DNA of 64,000 nucleotides, taken from positions 1-64,000 of the forward strand of contig CAUJHZ010000070.1 in NCBI GenBank assembly GCA_963205185.1, written 5' to 3'. Source of the stretch: Planctomycetota bacterium. GTDB lineage: Bacteria > Planctomycetota > Phycisphaerae > Phycisphaerales > UBA5793. This document shows, piece after piece, positions 36,027 through 45,119 of this stretch (position 1 is its first letter; each line of letters begins with the position of its first letter). Both the position numbers and the translations under genes were made by a program. The notes below the pieces were generated by a model. The model was given only the letters and a program-made list of their open reading frames with translations. It was not told the DNA's origin and did not search any database.

Positions 36027-36796
36027 TGCGACCGGCCCCGCTGCTGCTTGCGCTTCGCCAGCCGCTTGAGTTGGGAGCTGATGCGCATCGAGCGCGGCGC
36101 GAGCGTGGCCAGCGAAGTGAGCATTGCGACGCGTCGCGGGAAGCGGATGATCCGCTCGCCGCGCGCCACGCGATCGGCGATCAGCGCCGCAGCGCGGCGG
36201 GCGCCGGCAGAGACGAGCGCCGCGTCGGCGCCATCCACCATCGGCGTCGCGACGTAGCCGGGCATGACGATGGAGCAGTGCACGCCGCGCGGCCCGAGGT
36301 CCATGTCGAGCGAATCGAGATAGAACGCCAGCCACGCCTTGCTCGCGCCATACGCCGCGGCATGAGGCAAGGGCGTGCGACCGGCCAGCGAGGAGATGCC
36401 CACGATCCGCCCGCCGCCGTGTGCGAGCATGACCTCCACGGCCGGCACGATGGTGTTGGTCGCGCCGATGATGTTCACGTCGATGATCTGCCGGGTGCGG
36501 CCGGCGTCCCAGCCTTCGATCTCGCTGCGCTGCCCGATGCCGGCGTTGACGTAGACCAGATCGATACCGCCGTGCTGCCTGGCAAATGCGCGAATCAACT
36601 GGTCCATGCCGGCCGCATTCGAGACATCGCCCTGCAGTGGCGTGACGGAATCCAACCGCTCCGCCAGATCGGAAAGCAGTTCGCCCCGCCGCGCCACGGC
36701 GCCGACGATGTGCCCTGCCGCCGCGTAGTGCTCGGCGAGTGCGCGCCCGATGCCGCTGGAGGCGCCGGTGATCAGGATGCGAAGCGGTTGCGGCAA
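36023..36796 (-). CDS. Short-chain dehydrogenase/reductase
   Basis: 257 residues. ITGASSGIGRALAEHY is the Rossmann dinucleotide motif (TGxxxGIG), NAG sits in VYVNAGIGQ, and the catalytic Ser-Tyr-Lys lies in GISSLAGRTPLPHAAAYGAS with the following K. PGYVATPM is the usual post-active-site loop. A basic tail (RISSQLKRLAKRKQQRG) ends the protein. Coupled to the sulfotransferase, implying a shared modification pathway. Confidence 0.88.
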   Translation of the reverse strand: MPQPLRILITGASSGIGRALAEHYAAAGHIVGAVARRGELLSDLAERLDSVTPLQGDVSNAAGMDQLIRAFARQHGGIDLVYVNAGIGQRSEIEGWDAGRTRQIIDVNIIGATNTIVPAVEVMLAHGGGRIVGISSLAGRTPLPHAAAYGASKAWLAFYLDSLDMDLGPRGVHCSIVMPGYVATPMVDGADAALVSAGARRAAALIADRVARGERIIRFPRRVAMLTSLATLAPRSMRISSQLKRLAKRKQQRGRSQ

Positions 36797-36904
36797 GGGC
36801 GGGCTCAGCCGATGGTCGATTTCAGAAAAGCGGGCAATCCTAGCCGGCCCGCGTGAAATGCGCCTTCGAGGCGACAGGAGCGGCGCAGGGGACCATAATT
36901 GAGC

Positions 36905-37504
36905 ATGGCCACGGATTCACGGATCGATCTTCTGGCGCAGGAAGCCGCCCGCCTCGTGCACGCCGGCCAGGTCGAGAGCGTGGATGAAGCCATCCGCCGA
37001 GCCGTCGAAGACACCGGCTGGGTCGAAGTGCCCCGCCCCAGTCGCGGCCTCGTGCGCCGGCACGTGCAGGGGCTCACGATGCAGGCCATCGGCGCCCGGG
37101 AATACCAGAAGCGCGTCGTCGATGTCTGGGAAGTGGCCGAGCGCATCATGGCTGTGCTCGACGACTGCGACCCCCACCTGCTCGGTCGTGCCGCGCGCGG
37201 GCACATCGACGCCGGTGTCACGCTCTACATCCGCGTCTTCACCAGTCAGCGCATTGGCGATCTGGCGCAGCGGCTCGTCGAAGCGGGCTTTGCCGAGCCG
37301 CACTTCTCGACGGTCGATTCGAAGCACTTCGGCCGATTCGATCGAATCACCTTCGAGGAAGATGGCCTGCCGGTGGCGATCACGCGCTGCAGTTGGCACC
37401 AGCGCGAACTCAGTCGCGTCGATCTCTTCACCGGGCGGCCGATCGATGCCATCGACCTGCTCGCTCTGCGCCGGCAGATCGAAGCCAGCGAGCGGGCCGA
37501 CTAG
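36905..37504 (+). CDS. Conserved hypothetical protein
   Basis: 199 residues from ATG at 36905; an in-frame TTG lies six bases earlier. No membrane segment. The C-terminal half alternates strands and helices: RIGDLAQRLVEAGFAEPHFS, then FDRITFEEDGLPVAITRCSW and VDLFTGRPIDAIDLLALRRQ, which loosely resembles minimal nucleotidyltransferase-like folds. I do not recognise the family. It is divergent from the SDR gene and converges with the SPOR-like gene. Confidence 0.6.
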   Translation: MATDSRIDLLAQEAARLVHAGQVESVDEAIRRAVEDTGWVEVPRPSRGLVRRHVQGLTMQAIGAREYQKRVVDVWEVAERIMAVLDDCDPHLLGRAARGHIDAGVTLYIRVFTSQRIGDLAQRLVEAGFAEPHFSTVDSKHFGRFDRITFEEDGLPVAITRCSWHQRELSRVDLFTGRPIDAIDLLALRRQIEASERAD

Positions 37505-37513
37505 ATCCGCGTT

Positions 37514-38512
37514 CTATTGCTCCGGCACGAGCACGAGGAAACTCGGCTGAAGTTCCTCGCGCACTTTGCCGCCGGCGGAGACGATCTTTTGCTTGAGGGT
37601 TCGCCCGTTGAGCGAATTGTGGGGAAACCGCTCCTGGAGCATCATGACTTCCGGGCTGTAGAGGCCCGTGGCGACATCCACTGCTGACTCGGGAAAGACG
37701 CCCACGCACACCATGCTGCGGTTGGGCCCGTGGTAATAAAACGCGAGTTCGCTCTGTGCCCTCAGTTGAACCGCGGCCTGCTCGGCGAGGCGGCGCGCGT
37801 CATCGGCGCTCGTCACTTTGCCGGTCGTCGTGTCCTTCTCCGCTTCGTACACCCCGATCTGCAGGCTGTAGACGGTTCGCTCGCCCGGCAGATAGCGCCG
37901 CGCCTGGCTCAGGTGGTACTCGCGCAGGCGTCCTTCGGTCTCCTGCAGTCCGAATCGGGAAAGGTGAGCCCGGTAGAACGGCCGGCCGCCGTTGTAGACG
38001 AATTCCTTGATGGCACTCAGATCGTCCTGCGCCTGCTTGTCGGTGAGCGAGGAATACGAGCCGTAGCGCACCGTCGAGCCTCGCTCGTCCGTCTCGATCC
38101 AGGCGCCGTCGAACGGCGTGACCTCCTGAAACTTTGCGAGATACGCCGCGGCGCGTTCTCGATGATCGGCGTCGGTGAATGCGGCCAGAACGACCGCCCA
38201 GCCCTCGCGGTGCGGAGCGCCGGCCAGGGCCGCCGGATTCTGCTCCACAGGAGCTGCGTCTGCTTCGCCGTCGGGCGTCCAGCGGACTTGCCGCGGCTCG
38301 GTCGGCGCGGCCATCGGCTCGTTCGTCGGCTCGGCTTGCCGGGGTGACTGAGACTGGTGCGACAGGTCGGTCGCCCGTTTCTCATCGCAGGAAACCAGGC
38401 TTGCGGCGAGCGCGAGGCCCAGAATCAGAACGGATCGGCCGGCGGTGCCAATAAAACCGGCCGCAGGGCGTGCCGGAACAGCGGCCGAAGAAAAGTCATG
38501 TTCGTTTTGCAC
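37514..38512 (-). CDS. SPOR-like lipoprotein
   Basis: 332 residues from GTG at 38512, chosen because GGAGGTGG lies five bases upstream; a TTG 27 bases earlier is less likely. A signal segment (about residues 20-38) ends in the lipobox ASLVSC. An Ala/Pro/Glu-rich linker follows, then two SPOR-like repeats: WAVVLAAFTDADHRERAAAY (about 105) and YSLQIGVYEAEKDTTTG (about 215). SPOR domains bind denuded peptidoglycan at division sites; assignment is by pattern only. Confidence 0.6.
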   Translation of the reverse strand: MQNEHDFSSAAVPARPAAGFIGTAGRSVLILGLALAASLVSCDEKRATDLSHQSQSPRQAEPTNEPMAAPTEPRQVRWTPDGEADAAPVEQNPAALAGAPHREGWAVVLAAFTDADHRERAAAYLAKFQEVTPFDGAWIETDERGSTVRYGSYSSLTDKQAQDDLSAIKEFVYNGGRPFYRAHLSRFGLQETEGRLREYHLSQARRYLPGERTVYSLQIGVYEAEKDTTTGKVTSADDARRLAEQAAVQLRAQSELAFYYHGPNRSMVCVGVFPESAVDVATGLYSPEVMMLQERFPHNSLNGRTLKQKIVSAGGKVREELQPSFLVLVPEQ

Positions 38513-38714
38513 GTCCCACCTCCGGTTATCGTGGCGCAAGGCTATGCAGCGTAATGGTTTATGTCACAATTTGGTTCCCGATGCCGCTTCAAGTCTTTTC
38601 TCGGGCATCGTCGATATCCTTGAGCGGAGTGGAGAGGAACCCAGCCGACTGACGGCCGGGCGAACCCGTCGTTCGCCTCCGGCAGGCGGCGCGAATTCGA
38701 GGAGTCCATCGCTC

Positions 38715-39032
38715 ATGAGCGGCATCGCTCCACTCGGGCCGGGGACGCTGTCCCAGGCCGACTCATACCAGTATAGATCAAACGGCGCGGCCGTTTCAGG
38801 AGAAGCGCGCACCTCGCAAAGCGAGCGCGGCGCCGATTCGGTCGAACTCTCTCCCACAGCCCGGCGCGTGCTGCTGCTCGATCGCCTGCTCAGCGATCCG
38901 CCGGTGCGGCAGGAATTGATTGATCGGGTCCGCCAGGAAATCGAGTCCGGCCGATACAACCTCGACAGCAAGATCGACCGCGTCGTCGATGAGATATGGA
39001 ACGACCACTTCGCGGACGACACGACTGCGTAG
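38715..39032 (+). CDS. FlgM-like anti-sigma-28 factor
   Basis: 105 residues from ATG at 38715 (AGGAG ten bases upstream). Ser/Ala-rich disordered N-terminus, then DSVELSPTARRVLLLDRLL, RQELIDRVRQEIESGRYNLD and KIDRVVDEIW, the FlgM pattern (V-E-L-S, then two helices that bind sigma-28). It suggests flagellar gene control; no flagellar structural gene is in the window. A GC-rich terminator follows. Confidence 0.75.
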   Translation: MSGIAPLGPGTLSQADSYQYRSNGAAVSGEARTSQSERGADSVELSPTARRVLLLDRLLSDPPVRQELIDRVRQEIESGRYNLDSKIDRVVDEIWNDHFADDTTA

Positions 39033-39063
39033 TGCTCGGGGCAAGAAAGATTGAAGCCATCTG

Positions 39064-39093
39064 GGGCCGCACACCGGACACGACGTGCGGCCC
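39064..39093 (+). terminator. Intrinsic terminator
   Basis: 9-bp stem GGGCCGCAC/GTGCGGCCC with a 12-base loop, followed by TGTTGTTTG. It separates the FlgM-like gene from the convergent murD. Confidence 0.7.
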
Positions 39094-39104
39094 TGTTGTT
39101 TGCG

Positions 39105-40445
39105 CTATGGAGTGATGCGGCCGCGAACGAGCTGGGCAAACCGCTCGCCGCGCTGCTCGAAGTTGGTGAACTGATCCCAACTGGCGCAGCCGGGGCTGAG
39201 CAGCAGCACATCGCCCGCCGCCATGCGCATCGCCGCGTTGCTCACCGCCGTTTCGAGCGTGCGGCAGTGCAGGCAGGTGCCAGGTTCAGCAAGTTCGTAG
39301 AGAACCTGCCCGACGGCGCCGATGGCGTAGAGGCGCGCCACGCGCGAGCCCAGCGCGGCCAGCGGCGCGAGATCGGCCTTCTTGTCGTACCCGCCGACGA
39401 TGAGGTGGACGCGCGAAGAGTCGTCAAAGGACTCGACGGCGAGCACGGCCGCCGCCGGCGTCGTGCACTTGGAGTCGTTGTAGAAGCGCCGGCCGTCCGG
39501 CGTCGCCGCCACCAGTTGCAGCCGGTGCGGCAGGCCGGGAAAGGACTCGATCGCGCGCAGAGCGTCGGGCAGCGCGATTCCCGCAGCCGCACAAGCCTCC
39601 GCGGCGACCAGCGCGTTGAGCCGGTTGTGCCGGCCGGGAATCAGCAGGTCGATGCCGGCGAGGCGCGGATCCTGTCCATCGATCTCGATTCGCCTTACAC
39701 CGGGCGGCGTCGGCCAGTCATGCACGCCCGGCCCGAGTATCGCGACGTCGCCCGGCTGCTGCTGCGCGAGCAAGCGCTGCTTGGACTGGCGATAGTGATC
39801 GAATGAGCCGTGCCAGTCCACGTGATTGTCCGACAAGTTGGTCACGACGGCGATGTGCGGCGAAACTCCCGCAGTCGAAGCCTCACCCAGCCAGTACAAC
39901 ATCGCGCTCGAAAGTTCGAGCACCACCCAGTCGTCCGAACCGATGTCGGCGCCGAGCAGCGATCCGCCGATGTTGCCGCCGAGATGCGCCCGCGCGGCCC
40001 GAGCGCCGCCGCCCGCGCCGGCAGCCGCGAGGGCGTGGTGGATCATGGCGGTGGTGGTCGATTTGCCGGCAGTGCCCGTGATGGCGATGAGGCGCCTGCG
40101 GCTGGGCAGCGTGCTGAGCAGCAGTTCGATTTCGGTGGTGATGGGCACGTGCGCCTGGCGCGCGGCGTTGAGAAAGCGATTCGTCCACGGCCGCGGCACA
40201 GCCGGATTCGCCACCACCAGGTCCGTCTCGGCAAAGTCCCGCTCGTCGTGCCCGCCGAGGCGCAACTCGACGCGGCCGGCGTCGATCAGATCGCGGATCG
40301 ATTCGAGCGAGTGGGCCAGCTCATCAGGTGGCGCGAGATCGGTGAGCAGTACGTCGCAGCCGCGCGTTTCCGCGAGCCACCGGGTCACGCCGGCGCCGCC
40401 GCCGAAGTGCCCCAGCCCCATCACGGTAACGCGCGTCGCGGTCAT
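39105..40445 (-). CDS. murD: UDP-N-acetylmuramoylalanine--D-glutamate ligase
   Basis: 446 residues from ATG at 40445, in an ATGA overlap with the upstream gene. It adds D-Glu to UDP-MurNAc-L-Ala in the cytoplasm. VMGLGHFGGGAGVTRWL is the N-terminal Rossmann loop, ITGTAGKSTTTAMIH the ATP loop near residue 122, and TNLSDNHVDWHGSFDHYRQS the central Mur ligase motif; LIVGGYDKKADLAPL is MurD-type. It is unusual in sitting outside a dcw cluster, coupled to amidohydrolase-like genes. Confidence 0.92.
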   Translation of the reverse strand: MTATRVTVMGLGHFGGGAGVTRWLAETRGCDVLLTDLAPPDELAHSLESIRDLIDAGRVELRLGGHDERDFAETDLVVANPAVPRPWTNRFLNAARQAHVPITTEIELLLSTLPSRRRLIAITGTAGKSTTTAMIHHALAAAGAGGGARAARAHLGGNIGGSLLGADIGSDDWVVLELSSAMLYWLGEASTAGVSPHIAVVTNLSDNHVDWHGSFDHYRQSKQRLLAQQQPGDVAILGPGVHDWPTPPGVRRIEIDGQDPRLAGIDLLIPGRHNRLNALVAAEACAAAGIALPDALRAIESFPGLPHRLQLVAATPDGRRFYNDSKCTTPAAAVLAVESFDDSSRVHLIVGGYDKKADLAPLAALGSRVARLYAIGAVGQVLYELAEPGTCLHCRTLETAVSNAAMRMAAGDVLLLSPGCASWDQFTNFEQRGERFAQLVRGRITP

Positions 40446-41770
40446 GGCTGTCCGTAGCGGTGCCGATACTTGCGGTCGAGCGCCTTCTGCTTGTTGTCCA
40501 GGTCCACCGGGCTGCCGTCGACCCATGCGGCGATCACATCCGACGTGATCTCAAGCGGGTTGCCGGTCGTGAGCATCAGCGTCGCCACCTTGCCCACCTC
40601 GATCGAACCAAGCGTGTCGCCGACGCCCATGATCTCGGCGGCGCTGAGCGTGATGGCGCGCAGCCCTTCGTCCGCCGGCAGGCCATACGCGACAGCCTTT
40701 GCGGCGTGGTAGGGGAGGTTGCGCTCGTGCGCCGGCTCTTCGCCGCTGGCGATGCAGAATCGCACGCCCGCCTGCCGCAGGCGCTCGGGCAGCGTGAACG
40801 GTTCGTCGTACGCCGCATCCCGGCGCGACGGCATGCGGTGCGTGCCGACGATGATCACAGGCACATCGTGCGCCTTGAGCAGATCGATGGACCGTCCCAG
40901 TTCGGCCCCGCCGACGATGATGGGCTTGACGCGCCAGCGGTTCGCCCACGCCACGGCGGACTCGATTTCCGCCGAGTCGCTCGCATGGATGTACACGGGC
41001 GCGAAACCGCTCATCGCAGGCGCCATCGACTCGAGGCGCAGATCGACGGGCAGATCCGCATCCGCCTTTCTGGCCTGCAGATACGCGGCGGCATCGCGAA
41101 AGAGACTCTCGATCTGGTCGAGCCGCTCGCGCGCCTGCCTGAGTTGTTCTTCCTCGCTCTCCTGAATCCACCACGCCGTGCGCGGCCGCACATTCGGCCA
41201 GCGGATCACCAGCCCGGCGCGATCGTTGATGGTGAGTTCCTCGGTGGTCCAGCCGTCCATGCGGATAATCGAGCAGTAGCCCGAGACCACGCCGCCCTGC
41301 GGGACGGTCATGACGGTGAGGATGCCGTTGGCGCGCGCCACCGGGATGAGCGCGCTGTCGGGATTGACCGCGACGGCCGCGCGCACCTCGGGCGTCACCT
41401 GCCCGGTCTCGCGCACGTCGTTGGTCGCGCGCACGGCGCCGATTTCACTCAGGCCGATGGTGGTGTCGGCGCTGATCAGGCCGGGGTAGAGGTGCTGGCC
41501 CTTGGCGTCGATGACCTCGATCTGCTCCGGCCCCGAGTAGACGAACGCGCCCGCGCCGACGCCGGTGATCACGCCGTCTTTGAAGAGCACGAATCCGTTC
41601 TCGATCGGCGCGCTGGAGACGGGGTGAATCGTGGCGTTGATGATCGCCACTGGTTTTTGCTGCGGTTCGCCGGGGATCTGGATCGACTGGGCCGCGACCA
41701 TCGAAACTGCGGAGCCGGCGGCCATTGCCGCAGCCCAGGCGCACGCGATTCGTCTGCCGGGAAAGTTCAT
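40442..41770 (-). CDS. Exported amidohydrolase-fold protein, probably inactive
   Basis: 442 residues with a signal peptide (cleavage near VAAQ). VAIINATIHPVSSAPIENGF and LGSIEVGKVATLMLTTGNPL are the N- and C-terminal amidohydrolase beta segments. Where the catalytic metal His-x-His should be (G-x-I-D-x-H-x-H), the sequence is YPGLISADTTIGL, without His. It overlaps both neighbours by ATGA. It likely partners with the larger amidohydrolase next to it. Confidence 0.75.
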   Translation of the reverse strand: MNFPGRRIACAWAAAMAAGSAVSMVAAQSIQIPGEPQQKPVAIINATIHPVSSAPIENGFVLFKDGVITGVGAGAFVYSGPEQIEVIDAKGQHLYPGLISADTTIGLSEIGAVRATNDVRETGQVTPEVRAAVAVNPDSALIPVARANGILTVMTVPQGGVVSGYCSIIRMDGWTTEELTINDRAGLVIRWPNVRPRTAWWIQESEEEQLRQARERLDQIESLFRDAAAYLQARKADADLPVDLRLESMAPAMSGFAPVYIHASDSAEIESAVAWANRWRVKPIIVGGAELGRSIDLLKAHDVPVIIVGTHRMPSRRDAAYDEPFTLPERLRQAGVRFCIASGEEPAHERNLPYHAAKAVAYGLPADEGLRAITLSAAEIMGVGDTLGSIEVGKVATLMLTTGNPLEITSDVIAAWVDGSPVDLDNKQKALDRKYRHRYGQP

Positions 41771-44700
41771 CGTTGATCTCCTTCAATGGCGTGCCAGCCG
41801 CAGCCGCACTCGCCGGGACGCGAGGTGTTCGGGTCATAGCCTCGCATGTCGCGCTGCCGCATGATCTCGGCGAGGATGCTGCGCCGCGGCGGGTCGTCGT
41901 CGCCGGGCTCGCCTTCGGGCGCCGGCTCCTTGCCTTCCTGGGCGTCTTTGTCGCCTTTGTCTTTCGTCTTCTCCGGGTTCTTGAGGTTCTTCCGGAGAAC
42001 TTTCTGAATCAGCCGCTGGCGTTCGCTGTGGGCGACCTCGCGCAACTGCGCATCCGTTTCGAGCGTGAACATCGGCCGGCCGTCGATCCACGTCTGCTCG
42101 CAGCGGGTGAACGTGTCGAGCGGCGAGCCGGACCAGATCACGAAGTCCGCATCCTTGCCGACCTCGATCGAGCCCACGCGATCGTCGATGGCGAGTTGGA
42201 TGGCGGGGTTGATGGTGACGAACTTGAGCGCTTCGGCGGGGTCCAGCCCGCCATAGCGCACGGCCTTCGCGGCTTCGGTGTTCATCCGTCGGGCGAGTTC
42301 ATCCGAGTCGGAGTTGAAACTGACCACGACGCCGGCGTTGTGCATGATGGCCCCGTCGTGGGGAATCGCGTCGTACACCTCGAACTTGTACGCCCACCAG
42401 TCGCTGAAGCACGAGGCCCCGGCGCCGTGTGCGGCGATCTCGCTCGCGACTTTGTAGCCCTCGAGCACGTGCTGGAACGTGCCGATGCGGAAGCCGAACC
42501 CGTCGGCGACGCGAATGAGCATGAGGATTTCATCCTGCCGGTATGAGTGGCAGTGCACGAGCCGCTCGCCCTTGAGGATCTCGGCCAGGGCTTCGAGTTC
42601 GAGATCGCGGCGCGGCGGGTAGGCGCGGGCTTTGGTGGCCGCGCCCGAGTTGTATCGATCCCACGCGTCGATGTAGTCGCGCGCGGCCAGGAAGGCGCTG
42701 CGGATGAGCGATTCGACCCCCATGCGCGACTGCGGGTAGCGCGACGTGTAGTTGTCGCCCCAGTTGGCCTGCTTGACGTTCTCGCCCAGCGCGAACTTGA
42801 TGCCCGGCTTGGCGCCCTCGAAGCGGAATCGCTCAGCGCCCTGGCCCCAGCGGATCTTGACGACCGAGTTCTGCCCGCCGATCGGATTGGCCGAGCCGTG
42901 CAACTGGTTCACCGTCGTCAGGCCGCCGGCGAGTTGCCAGTACCAGTCGATGTCATCCGGGTTGATCGCATCCTGGATGCGCACCTCCGCGGTGATCGCC
43001 TGCGTCCCTTCGTTAATGCTGCCGCGATCGATGCCCGTGTGCGAGTGGCAGTCGATCAGACCGGCGGTCAGATGCTTGCCGGCCGCGTCGATGACGACCG
43101 CGTCGGCGGGCGCCGCGAGGTTGCGGCCGATCTGCGCGATCTGGCCGTCGCGCACGAGCACATCGGTGTTCTCGAGGATGCCTGCTTCCGCGCTGGTCCA
43201 GACCGTAGCGTCGCGCACGAGCACCGCGGCCGGTCGGGGCTGCGGCTCGAGCAGGCCGAAGGCGCCCAGGGGCGTGGGATACGCCTCGGGCGCTTTTTCA
43301 TATTCGTCCTTCTCGGGTTCTTGCTTCGTCTGGTCGGCTTCATTCGCCTCGCCGGCCGGCGGCTCGGCGGCCTGCTGCCCGGCGGCGGCTTCCGGCTCCG
43401 CCGCCTCGGGCTGATTGTCTGCCTGTCCGTCGGTCTCTGGCGCTTGTCGCGTCGCGGTCCAGTTGATCTCTTCGCCCGAGGCCGTGCGCGTCACGCCGCG
43501 CATCGAACCGCCCTCGATGATGGCCGAATACTGCTCCCAGCCGCTGCGCGCAAAGAGGTGCCCGGGCAGAACGAAACTGAGCCGCTCGACGCGCCACGAC
43601 ACGGCCTTGGCCTTGGTCTTGTCCTCGCCGATCTGCAGCTGCACCTCGGGCGATTCCTTCTTGCCGGTGATGAGCACGTTGACCTTCGACGCCATCGCGC
43701 CGCCCAGATCGACCGCCCACGTGCCGAGTGGATCGACCGCCGCCTCGGCCTTCATCTCGATGCGGTCGCCGTTGACCCACAGTTCAGTTACCGTGCGATC
43801 TTCGCCGAAGAGTTCACCGGTCCCCTCGATGACCGCCAGGTGGGCGATGGCGCCCTGCTCGATGCGGCCCATGAGTTTGTCGAGCAGCAGCATGCGCGCC
43901 GGGGTGGTGGTCAGCGCCGCCAGCGCCTGATCTTCGGTCAGCCCCTCTTTGATCGCCTGTCGCAGGTTTTCGAGGAACTTGTCGCGGCTGCGCAACAGGT
44001 CGGTGGTCAGCGCGACCGTCGCGCCGCCCTGGATGAGCCGGCGCGGGTTGGTCGGCGCCTGCTCCCACTGCATCATTGTGCGCAGATCGATCGAATCGGC
44101 GTCTTCGATCGCTTCGATCTTGGGCGCCTTGGGAAAGTTGATGGGCAGGATGATGGGCAGGTTCGTCTCCAGCACATCGCCCAGGCGAAGGTACTCGTCG
44201 CCGCTGCCGCGCACCATGAGGTTCAGGTCAAACTCCTCGCTCAGGCGCGCCGCGCGGAACAAGTCGAGTTCACTCTCGGTGTTGAAGAGCACGGGCTGCT
44301 GGCGCTGGCGCACGACGAACCGCAGCGCGAAAAGCGCATCGGCCGGTGCGGGCGCCTCGATGTGCATCGGGTTGAGCCGATACATCTCGACGCAGTGGCG
44401 ATACCACTCGGCGTCAATGAGCGTCTGACGCACCAGCGCCACCGCACCGATGAGCGAACCGGGATACTCGTCGCTGTTCCACCCGGCGGTTTCGAACTGG
44501 ATGACCTGCGGACCGATGGGCTGGTGGACGATCGGGTCGGTTCCCGCTTCGCCCAGAGCGATCGTCGCCGCCGCACCGCGGAAGATGCCGCGATCGGGAA
44601 CGATCTGGACCGCGGTGAAGCCGATCTTGTGCAGAGCGTCGATCGTGCCTTTGTCCAGCGGCGCCGCGTCGGTCGCATTGAACTGAGCGCGCACGTGGCT

Positions 44701-45048
44701 GTTCCAGTGCAGCCCCGGCGAGTCGGGTAGTGCAGCGGGGGCCTTGACCGGCACGGAGAGATCGATGAAACCGGCGTGGACGGTCTTGCCGCTCAGGTCC
44801 CAAAGGCGCGCTTCCGGCGGCATGTCGCCACCCGCGCCGACGTAGTCAATCACCCCGTCGCGGATGACGATCGTGCCTTTTTCGATCACCTCACCCGGCG
44901 CGACGATGATGCGCGCGTTGATCAGCGCGTGGATGCGGGGCACGTGGGGCGGCGGGCCGTTGGCCGGTTCGTCAGGCTGGGCCAGCGCCGGCCGCGCCAG
45001 GGCGGCAAGAGTGCAAAAGAGCATCGCCAATCGCGCAAATCGTGACAT
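41767..45048 (-). CDS. Large exported two-module amidohydrolase
   Basis: 1093 residues, signal peptide ending near ALAQ. Module 1 (about 35-430) has the fold's start and end segments but HAGFIDLSVPV in place of the His-x-His motif. An acidic Ala/Pro/Glu-rich linker (about 530-590) joins module 2 (about 600-1040), which keeps metal ligands: LIDCHSHTGID, LVHCHSYRQDE, FQHVLEG and SFNSDSDE, and ends SIEVGKDADFVIWSGSPLD. A charged Lys/Glu tail follows. A periplasmic hydrolase with one active and one degenerate domain is inferred; substrate unknown. Confidence 0.8.
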   Translation of the reverse strand: MSRFARLAMLFCTLAALARPALAQPDEPANGPPPHVPRIHALINARIIVAPGEVIEKGTIVIRDGVIDYVGAGGDMPPEARLWDLSGKTVHAGFIDLSVPVKAPAALPDSPGLHWNSHVRAQFNATDAAPLDKGTIDALHKIGFTAVQIVPDRGIFRGAAATIALGEAGTDPIVHQPIGPQVIQFETAGWNSDEYPGSLIGAVALVRQTLIDAEWYRHCVEMYRLNPMHIEAPAPADALFALRFVVRQRQQPVLFNTESELDLFRAARLSEEFDLNLMVRGSGDEYLRLGDVLETNLPIILPINFPKAPKIEAIEDADSIDLRTMMQWEQAPTNPRRLIQGGATVALTTDLLRSRDKFLENLRQAIKEGLTEDQALAALTTTPARMLLLDKLMGRIEQGAIAHLAVIEGTGELFGEDRTVTELWVNGDRIEMKAEAAVDPLGTWAVDLGGAMASKVNVLITGKKESPEVQLQIGEDKTKAKAVSWRVERLSFVLPGHLFARSGWEQYSAIIEGGSMRGVTRTASGEEINWTATRQAPETDGQADNQPEAAEPEAAAGQQAAEPPAGEANEADQTKQEPEKDEYEKAPEAYPTPLGAFGLLEPQPRPAAVLVRDATVWTSAEAGILENTDVLVRDGQIAQIGRNLAAPADAVVIDAAGKHLTAGLIDCHSHTGIDRGSINEGTQAITAEVRIQDAINPDDIDWYWQLAGGLTTVNQLHGSANPIGGQNSVVKIRWGQGAERFRFEGAKPGIKFALGENVKQANWGDNYTSRYPQSRMGVESLIRSAFLAARDYIDAWDRYNSGAATKARAYPPRRDLELEALAEILKGERLVHCHSYRQDEILMLIRVADGFGFRIGTFQHVLEGYKVASEIAAHGAGASCFSDWWAYKFEVYDAIPHDGAIMHNAGVVVSFNSDSDELARRMNTEAAKAVRYGGLDPAEALKFVTINPAIQLAIDDRVGSIEVGKDADFVIWSGSPLDTFTRCEQTWIDGRPMFTLETDAQLREVAHSERQRLIQKVLRKNLKNPEKTKDKGDKDAQEGKEPAPEGEPGDDDPPRRSILAEIMRQRDMRGYDPNTSRPGECGCGWHAIEGDQR

Positions 45049-45119
45049 GGTCGGTCCTCAAAGGAGTCAGGCCGACAGTGTAGTGCGATGGCCGCGGGTG
45101 AGTCGAATCCCCGACCGCC

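Noticed and set aside
42547-44730. Long plus-strand open frame of 727 codons
   Set aside because: Antisense shadow of the amidohydrolase gene; Arg/Asp/Val-rich GC-strand artefact with no domains.
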